A stretch of 28,926 nucleotides of DNA from Spartobacteria bacterium (lineage in GTDB: Bacteria; Verrucomicrobiota; Verrucomicrobiia; Chthoniobacterales; UBA6821). The notes beneath the pieces were generated by a model. That model made no database searches. It was not told where the DNA came from and was given only the letters and a program-made list of their open reading frames with translations. Made by a program: the position numbers and the translations under genes. The stretch lies in NCBI GenBank assembly GCA_947466005.1, contig CANIBV010000007.1, positions 1 through 28,926 on the forward strand, given 5' to 3'. Positions within the stretch are counted from its first letter, which is position 1; every line of letters starts with the position of its first letter. Below, piece after piece: positions 23,386 to 28,926 of this stretch.

Positions 23386-24420
23386 GTGGACAAGAAGAGA
23401 GAGCAAGCCGATTCCAAAGATGCCGCACGTCGGATAGGCTCGGCGCGCACCGCTCTCCTCAAGTGGCACTCGCTCCACGGCCGCCATGACCTGCCATGGC
23501 GCACGTCTGATCCGTACGCCGTCCTTGTCTCCGAATTCATGCTCCAACAGACCACGGTTGCCACGGTGACGCCCCGCTTCCACTCCTGGATGAAGAGCTT
23601 CCCCACGGTTGTGGATCTGGCCTCTGCGCCGGAGCAACGAATCCTCTCCGCTTGGGAGGGGCTTGGTTACTACTCCCGAGCGCTTAGACTGCAGCGTGCA
23701 GCTCGGGCCATCGTTGAGCAGCATGCCGGGAAGATTCCGACGGAACAAGCAGCCCTGTTGAGATTGCCGGGCGTGGGCCCCTACACGGCCGCGGCTATCC
23801 TTGCCTTTGCCCATGACAAGCCGGCGGTTGTCCTCGACACAAACATCATCCGCGTCCTCGCCCGCTGGTCAAACCTCTTACTGCCGATCGACACGGCTAC
23901 TGGAAGAAAAGCCCTGGAGAGCATTGGTGCGGATTTCTTCCCTCGGGTGGGTTGCCGTACCACAGCATCCGCCCTGATGGATCTGGGTGCCACCCTGTGC
24001 CGCTCGGGACCTCCCGAATGCTCCACCTGCCCCCTCCAGAAAACCTGCCTAGCCACCTCGCCGGAGAAACTCCCGCTCAAGTCTCCGCGGGCTGTGACCA
24101 CCAAACTGAACGAGCATCGCGCCTGGTACCAGAAAGAGGGGCAGCTTTTCCTTGAGCAATCCACCGGCCCCCGTTGGCGGGGTCTTTGGATCCTGCCTGA
24201 ACTCGGCGGCAAGAAGCCAAACGGACGGGCGCTTGCGGAGATCAGCTATCCGATTACCCGCTATCGTGTCGCCATGAAGGTGTTTCCGGTTGCCGGCAAG
24301 CCTCCCTCAGGGTTGCAGGGCTTCGACGTCGGTCAACTCTCTTCCCTCCCCATGCCCTCCCCCCATAGGAAAGTGATTGAGGGACTGATTCACGAAGGGC
24401 GATTGCCCAGACGGCCTTAA
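23386..24420 (+). CDS. mutY: A/G-specific adenine glycosylase
   Basis: MutY removes adenine mispaired with 8-oxoguanine. From the GTG at 23386 the protein is 344 residues. It shows LPWRTSDPYAVLVSEFMLQQT with catalytic Glu50, the helix-hairpin-helix LPGVGPYTAAAI (127-138), catalytic Asp151 in VVLDTNIIRV, and an iron-sulfur cluster motif C-x6-C-x2-C-x5-C (Cys205, 212, 215, 221). The C-terminal MutT-like lesion-recognition domain is present but short, from about HRAWYQKEGQLFLEQ to the end. GTG codons at 23377 and 23368 are alternative starts. The open frame continues far upstream only as antisense of rnhC. trpB follows 18 bp downstream on the same strand. Confidence 0.94.
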   Translation: MDKKREQADSKDAARRIGSARTALLKWHSLHGRHDLPWRTSDPYAVLVSEFMLQQTTVATVTPRFHSWMKSFPTVVDLASAPEQRILSAWEGLGYYSRALRLQRAARAIVEQHAGKIPTEQAALLRLPGVGPYTAAAILAFAHDKPAVVLDTNIIRVLARWSNLLLPIDTATGRKALESIGADFFPRVGCRTTASALMDLGATLCRSGPPECSTCPLQKTCLATSPEKLPLKSPRAVTTKLNEHRAWYQKEGQLFLEQSTGPRWRGLWILPELGGKKPNGRALAEISYPITRYRVAMKVFPVAGKPPSGLQGFDVGQLSSLPMPSPHRKVIEGLIHEGRLPRRP

Positions 24421-24438
24421 AGCGTCATAATAAAAACC

Positions 24439-25668
24439 ATGGCAACGACGCCCAAAAATCCTAGCGATCTCACCAGCTTTCCCGACCAATACGGTCACTT
24501 TGGTCCCTATGGTGGACGTTTCGTCCCCGAGACCTTGATGACGGCTCTTCTTGAGCTGGAGAAGGCCTACGCCGAGGCACGCAAGGATCCCGCTTTCCGC
24601 AACGAGCTCTCATTATTGCTTCAGGAGTTCGCCGGCCGCCCCACCCCCCTTTATTTCGCCGAACGCCTCACCAAGGAACTCGGCGGCGCAAAGATCTACC
24701 TCAAGCGTGAGGATCTCCTCCACACCGGAGCCCATAAGATCAACAACGCCCTCGGTCAGATCCTGCTTGCACGGCGGATGGGTAAGAAGCGGATCATCGC
24801 AGAGACCGGAGCCGGACAGCACGGGGTGGCCACGGCAACCGCGGCGGCGCGCTTCGGCTTTTCGTGCCGAATCTATATGGGAGCCGTCGACATGGAGCGT
24901 CAGGCGCTGAATGTGGCCAGGATGCGCTTTCTCGGGGCAGAGGTCATCGGCGTCACGGCCGGACAGGCGACCCTGAAAGAGGCCATCAACGAGGCGATGC
25001 GCGACTGGGTCACTAATGTCCGTGAGACCCACTACATCCTAGGCTCGGCCCTCGGCGCCCATCCCTACCCGATGATCGTCCGCGATTTTCACCGCATCAT
25101 CGGTGATGAGGCCCGGCGTCAGATCCTCCAGCGGGAGGAACGCCTTCCCGACCTCCTGATTGCCTGCGTCGGTGGCGGAAGCAACGCCATCGGACTCTTC
25201 TATCCCTTCCTCAACGACGAGGGGGTCCGCATGACCGGCGTCGAGGCTGGTGGTGGCGGCATCATCCGGGGCAAACACGCTGCCCGCTTCCAAGGAGGTA
25301 AGCTGGGGGTTCTCCAGGGCACGAAGACCTGGCTCCTTGCCGATGAGGATGGCCAGATCGAACTCACCCATTCGGTCTCCGCTGGACTTGATTACGCAGC
25401 GATTGGGCCAGAGCACAGCTACCTGCGCGATGCCGGCCGTGTGAACTACGCCTACGCAACCGACGAGGAGGCTCTCGCCGCCTTCCATAAACTTGCCTCC
25501 GTCGAGGGAATCATCCCGGCACTGGAGACCGCCCACGCCATCGCCGAAGTGATCAAGGTCGCTCCGACCATGAAACCGGAGGAACTCATCGTGATCAACC
25601 TCTCTGGCCGCGGCGACAAGGATGTCCAGCAGGTGGCTGCGCTGGAGGCTCTCTCCGCGAGAGGTTAA
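24439..25668 (+). CDS. trpB: tryptophan synthase beta chain
   Basis: TrpB joins indole and serine to give tryptophan using PLP. The 409-residue length matches the classical TrpB1 type. It starts with FGPYGGRFVPETLM and contains GRPTPLYFAERL, LKREDLLHTGAHKINNALGQ with the PLP lysine at Lys100, AETGAGQHGVATATAAARFG, the phosphate-binding CVGGGSNAIG, and near the end INLSGRGDKDV. All are well conserved, so it should be active. The usual partner trpA is not adjacent. It sits 18 bp after mutY, probably in one transcript, and converges on the exopolysaccharide genes with 61 bp between stops. The ATG has no Shine-Dalgarno sequence. Confidence 0.96.
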   Translation: MATTPKNPSDLTSFPDQYGHFGPYGGRFVPETLMTALLELEKAYAEARKDPAFRNELSLLLQEFAGRPTPLYFAERLTKELGGAKIYLKREDLLHTGAHKINNALGQILLARRMGKKRIIAETGAGQHGVATATAAARFGFSCRIYMGAVDMERQALNVARMRFLGAEVIGVTAGQATLKEAINEAMRDWVTNVRETHYILGSALGAHPYPMIVRDFHRIIGDEARRQILQREERLPDLLIACVGGGSNAIGLFYPFLNDEGVRMTGVEAGGGGIIRGKHAARFQGGKLGVLQGTKTWLLADEDGQIELTHSVSAGLDYAAIGPEHSYLRDAGRVNYAYATDEEALAAFHKLASVEGIIPALETAHAIAEVIKVAPTMKPEELIVINLSGRGDKDVQQVAALEALSARG

Positions 25669-25729
25669 AAGGGGAATCATCCCTCTAACTTCCTCACCAA
25701 GCTACTCTTGCTTCAGCTTTCTCCAAGTC

Positions 25730-26290
25730 TCACCAAAAGCTTCTTGGGATCGAAATCTTGTCGCCAGGTTCAAGCGCCGGATCCCTCTCGACGTTCTGGC
25801 GGACTTTTTTGACATTGATGAATGTCCTGCTGCCGTTGCGCAGGATGCTGACCTTTGTCTGGTCGGCGTATTCCGTGAAGCCCCCTGCCGCTGAAATCGC
25901 TCCTAGGAGCGTGAGATCCGGGGTGTAGCGGACCCGCTGCGGTGATCTCACGTCCCCCTCCAGGTCAACGAGACGATCAAACTGGACCGAAACCGTGATG
26001 ATGGGTGATGCGTAGATTCCTTTGCTCTTGTAGGCGCTTTCGATGCTGTTCTGGACATCAGCCTGCCGTAGGCCGGCCGCGTGAATCTTGCCCAGGTATG
26101 GAAGATTGATGTTTCCAGCCCCGTCCACCGTGTAGGCACCGGAAACCTGACTGATCTCTTCGGAGGGAACTCCCGACAGACGGATGGACAATTGGTCGCC
26201 GCTGCGAAGGGCCACTTCATCAGCGAGTGCATGAACGGCTCCGAACGTGAGTCCGAGAAGCAGGAGGGATGAAAAAACACGGCTCTTCAT
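25730..26290 (-). CDS. polysaccharide export protein (Wza-type, short)
   Basis: This 186-residue protein has a Sec signal peptide ending around HALA (residue 23), followed by DEVALRSGDQLSIRLSG, the start of the Poly_export domain. NINLPYLGKIHAAGLRQADVQ and SPIITVSVQ complete that domain. A following SLBB-like segment reads LEGDVRSPQRVRY and LTLLGAISAAGGFTEYADQTKV (shown in outline). The C-terminal residues are KISIPRSFW. Unlike E. coli Wza there is no lipobox Cys, and the protein is about half as long, lacking the second SLBB and the outer-membrane helix. It probably forms the periplasmic part of an export channel with the BY-kinase, whose stop lies 16 bp upstream. The start is the ATG at 26290; the frame extends further but inside the kinase gene. 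Confidence 0.9.
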   Translation of the reverse strand: MKSRVFSSLLLLGLTFGAVHALADEVALRSGDQLSIRLSGVPSEEISQVSGAYTVDGAGNINLPYLGKIHAAGLRQADVQNSIESAYKSKGIYASPIITVSVQFDRLVDLEGDVRSPQRVRYTPDLTLLGAISAAGGFTEYADQTKVSILRNGSRTFINVKKVRQNVERDPALEPGDKISIPRSFW

Positions 26291-26306
26291 GGTAATCTCA
26301 GAGAAA

Positions 26307-28466
26307 TCAATAATCACCATGCTCGTCACGGGATTCCACAAGCTTCGATGTTTGTTCCTTATTTTCAAGAACTCCGTCCTTGTGCTTGGAGTACTTCTCG
26401 GGGCTGTAATACTGATAGTAGCTCGTATAGTATTCGTAGTACTCGTCGTTACGGATATCCGTATTGTTAAGAACGCAACCGATAACGTTGGCGCCGACAT
26501 TGATCAGTCCCTGCTTGACGCGCTGCAACATGGATTTAGGGAATCTCCTGTGCTGTACCACAACCACGGTTAGGTCGACCGAACTGGCAATGACCGAGGC
26601 ATCACTGACTCCAAGAATGGGCGGCGAATCGAAAAATGTCATGTCGTAGGTATTTTTGACCTGCTGGATCAGGTCGAGCATTCGCTGGGAGTTGAGAACC
26701 CCCACCGCATCAATGGGCAACCTTCCGCTTGGGAGGAGGAAGAGATTTTGCTCCGCTGTTGGGACAACCAACTGATCAAGGGGGATGTCCGTGGTGAGGA
26801 AGTCGGTCAACCCCCGCTCGTTGGAGGCTTCAAAGAAGCGATGCTGCGAGGGACGGCGCAGATCGGCATCCACGATCAGGGTCTTATAGCCACCTTTTGC
26901 AAAGGTGTAGGCAAGGTTATTAAGCGTAGTCGATTTACCCTCGCCCATGCCTCCGCTCACAATGGTCAGCGTGTTGGCATCCACCGTCTTGCGGTTAAAC
27001 TCAATGTTGGTACGCATGATGCGATACCCCTCCGCATCGAGACAATCGGCCGGGGCATCTTTCAGAACGGCCACGCCACGGGGAATCACCGCCAGGACAG
27101 GGACACCCAGTGCCACCTCGATATCCTTCATGGTCTTCACGCTGGTATCGAGGTACTCGATCAAGAAGGCTAATCCGACTCCCATGGCCAGGCCAACCGC
27201 CACGGCAATGATCATGTTCTTGGCAACATTGGGTTTGGCCGGGTAGTCGGAGATCTCGGCTTTTTCCCAGATCGTGGCGGGGCTCTGCGGCATGGTTCGC
27301 TGCATCGCCTCGGTGGAGTACCGGGTCTCGGCCGATTCCAGGATGCGCTTCGCCTTGAGGTATTCGTTCTTTGCCTCCTGGTAGTGGAGCGCATTGGTCT
27401 TGGCCTTCTGCTGGCCTGTTCTGGCGTCGTTCAGCTTGATCTCCATGGCCTCGAGGGATTTCTTCGAAATTTCAAGGTTGGCGGCAAGCGATCCGCGAAG
27501 AATGCCGATCTGGCTCTGAAGCTGCTGCGAATAGACCTTTTTCTTTCCCTGCAGCGACTGGAGGGCCGGGTGATTGGGACCAAGACCGGAACCCAGCAAG
27601 CGGGCCTCTTCCGAGACGGTGGCCTCGTACTGGGGAAGAATCTGATTGATCGTGACGTCGTCCATCTCGAAGGTCTTCAGGCTTCGGATAATCTGGTCGT
27701 CGCTCATTCCCTGGATCTGCTGGAGCTTGGAGCTGAGTGTGGCCACCTTGATCCTCGCGTCGTTCACCTGACTCTCGACGCTGATCAGGATGCTCTCCTC
27801 TGCCTGCCTCGGGTCCTCAATGCTCTCAGGGTTGAGATCGTTGATCTTGGCCTCGATTCGCATCTTGGTCATCCGGTCGCGGAGTTCCTCGGTTTTTTTC
27901 TTCTGCTTGATCACCTCATCCTCAAGCTGGACGAGCGACCGGGCCACCCAACCCTGCTGTTCGTCGATCCTCTTCTTCTGATACTCCACGGCTATCGTAT
28001 TTGCCAGTTCTGACGCCTCCTGGCGGTCCTGATCCATCACGGAAATCAGGATGAGGTCGGTGTTTCTGACCTCGGAGACCGTGAGCATCGACCTTAGTTT
28101 TCCATAGGCAACATCACGGGAACGCAGATTCCATTTCTGCATCAGCTTCAAGGAGTCGATCACCGGGTACAGGATCTCCTTGCGCTGAATGATCTGGAAC
28201 TGGGTGGACGCGAAACGGGGGTCGTGCCCAGAGCCCTGTTGCCCGCTGAAAATCTGCATGTTGTTGTCCTCCTTGACCTGCATCGTCACGGAGGATTGGT
28301 ACTGCCTCGGTGTCAGATAAGTGCTAACTCCGGCCGTGATGACCACGAGGAGGAAGACAAGAATGATCAGCGGTAAACGGAGACGGATGACCCTCCAATA
28401 ATCCAAGAGATGAAGTTGGACCTCACTGGAATCGGCTTCATCAGTGTGATTGCGGGTCTCCATCAT
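26307..28466 (-). CDS. Wzz-BY-kinase fusion: polysaccharide co-polymerase with tyrosine autokinase
   Basis: The 719-residue protein has a Wzz domain from about residue 16. It contains a first membrane helix (31-50), a long periplasmic coiled-coil region (about 150-390) and a second helix (418-438). The cytoplasmic BY-kinase follows, with Walker A GGMGEGKST (505-513), Walker A' TLIVDADLRRP (529-539) and Walker B TFFDSPP (610-616). The C-terminal cluster EYYEYYTSYYQYY plus Tyr692 and the terminal Tyr719 is the autophosphorylation tail. Such proteins control chain length and export of capsule or exopolysaccharide. It lies between an upstream outer-membrane barrel gene and the downstream Wza-type gene on the same strand. 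Start MM at 28466 has no Shine-Dalgarno sequence. Confidence 0.94.
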   Translation of the reverse strand: MMETRNHTDEADSSEVQLHLLDYWRVIRLRLPLIILVFLLVVITAGVSTYLTPRQYQSSVTMQVKEDNNMQIFSGQQGSGHDPRFASTQFQIIQRKEILYPVIDSLKLMQKWNLRSRDVAYGKLRSMLTVSEVRNTDLILISVMDQDRQEASELANTIAVEYQKKRIDEQQGWVARSLVQLEDEVIKQKKKTEELRDRMTKMRIEAKINDLNPESIEDPRQAEESILISVESQVNDARIKVATLSSKLQQIQGMSDDQIIRSLKTFEMDDVTINQILPQYEATVSEEARLLGSGLGPNHPALQSLQGKKKVYSQQLQSQIGILRGSLAANLEISKKSLEAMEIKLNDARTGQQKAKTNALHYQEAKNEYLKAKRILESAETRYSTEAMQRTMPQSPATIWEKAEISDYPAKPNVAKNMIIAVAVGLAMGVGLAFLIEYLDTSVKTMKDIEVALGVPVLAVIPRGVAVLKDAPADCLDAEGYRIMRTNIEFNRKTVDANTLTIVSGGMGEGKSTTLNNLAYTFAKGGYKTLIVDADLRRPSQHRFFEASNERGLTDFLTTDIPLDQLVVPTAEQNLFLLPSGRLPIDAVGVLNSQRMLDLIQQVKNTYDMTFFDSPPILGVSDASVIASSVDLTVVVVQHRRFPKSMLQRVKQGLINVGANVIGCVLNNTDIRNDEYYEYYTSYYQYYSPEKYSKHKDGVLENKEQTSKLVESRDEHGDY

Positions 28467-28551
28467 AAAATTCAGTGGGTCACAATAATCTAACTTTTCG
28501 TGAACACCAAATCATTTTGGCTAACACAACGGAAGGGAAGCCGAATCACTG

Positions 28552-28926
28552 TTAAAAAACACCTTTGATCTGCAGGTAACTGATGCCGCGGTTGTATTCC
28601 TGAGCAGGCACCGACGGACACATGGAGGCAAGGTATTGGTACCCCAAGGCAAGTTGGAGGAGCCTGTTCAGATCATAGGTCAGGTCGATATTCCCCTGGA
28701 CTGTCGACTGGCTGTAATTGATGAGCGTTCCATTGGGCCCGAAGGAGGAATCCTTATAATTCTGAATCAGGTAAAACAATCCGCTGTTTAGATTCAGCTT
28801 GGGCGCCAGACCCTGCTTGTAGCTCACCCCGGTGCGGAAGGAGGGAGAGAAACTGACATTCTGCTGACCCGAAGGTTGGGTTCCGACGTGGGCGATCCAG
28901 CTCAAACTCGAGGCCCTGCCAAAGGC
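28552..28926 (-). CDS. outer-membrane beta-barrel protein (C-terminal part, cut by window edge)
   Basis: The frame is open to the right edge and ends at 28552, giving the last 124 residues or so of a longer protein. The sequence alternates polar and hydrophobic residues in strand-length blocks, such as NVSFSPSFRTGVSYKQG, LNLNSGLFYLIQNY, GNIDLTYDLNRLLQLALGYQY and ISYLQIKGVF. It ends in Phe, the usual C-terminal signal of outer-membrane barrels. Placed first in the visible exopolysaccharide cluster, it could be the export porin or a BBP2-type barrel often found with such genes. The N-terminus is outside the window, so the family is not certain. The gap to the kinase start is 85 bp. Confidence 0.75.
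   Translation of the reverse strand, partial: AFGRASSLSWIAHVGTQPSGQQNVSFSPSFRTGVSYKQGLAPKLNLNSGLFYLIQNYKDSSFGPNGTLINYSQSTVQGNIDLTYDLNRLLQLALGYQYLASMCPSVPAQEYNRGISYLQIKGVF

Noticed and set aside
23326..23814. An extended RNase HIII N-terminus
   Set aside because: It overlaps mutY on the opposite strand and reads as low-quality Arg/Gly-rich translation.
1..28926. CRISPR array, insertion sequence or toxin-antitoxin system
   Set aside because: No regularly spaced repeats, transposase motifs or paired small genes with recognisable toxin folds were found.

Overview
The window looks like a chromosomal segment of a Gram-negative bacterium, most likely of the PVC group and probably Verrucomicrobiota. 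Support is indirect. There are several outer-membrane lipoprotein signals, a heptose nucleotidyltransferase for LPS, a Wza/Wzc-type capsule export pair and an outer-membrane barrel, which indicate two membranes. RNase HIII, an Agl23-like (TIGR03663) GT-C protein and a DUF4380 protein fit this group. Start sites mostly lack a Shine-Dalgarno sequence, and several need GTG or TTG. No rRNA or taxon-specific marker is present, so the phylum is an inference.

Layout. At 1-716, minus strand, lie the start of an exported protein cut by the window edge and an RlpA-like lipoprotein. At 888-1535 is a small SAM methyltransferase. At 1536-2158 is an AT-richer region with short repeats, a gene remnant and a tRNA-Gln(CUG). 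The 3' end of this tRNA is duplicated 373 bp away, as at the two ends of an integrated element. A GNAT acetyltransferase follows on the minus strand. From 2964 to 13855 every gene is on the plus strand: purF and purM (purine synthesis), a degenerate alpha/beta hydrolase, argA (first step of arginine synthesis), a sodium:solute symporter, dnaA, dnaN, a DUF4380 protein and a lipoprotein. Then come divergent hldC/rfaE2 (LPS heptose) and a P1B-4 metal ATPase, followed by a glycine-rich lipoprotein.

At 17235-21321 is a glycosylation module. Two polytopic membrane proteins (one Agl23-like) overlap by 4 bp on the minus strand and diverge from a dolichyl-phosphate-sugar-synthase-like GT2. Next is a minus-strand pair, a renalase-like FAD oxidoreductase and RNase HIII, diverging from mutY and an orphan trpB. 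The window ends in an exopolysaccharide export locus on the minus strand: barrel protein (partial), Wzz/BY-kinase fusion and a short Wza-type protein, in transcriptional order.

Most of the window is housekeeping and envelope biology. No unmistakable new system was found. The points most worth following are the tRNA-Gln duplication with its remnant, the divergent GT2/Agl23/GT-C module, the alpha/beta hydrolase that appears to lack its catalytic histidine, and the forced lysine-rich tail on PurM.
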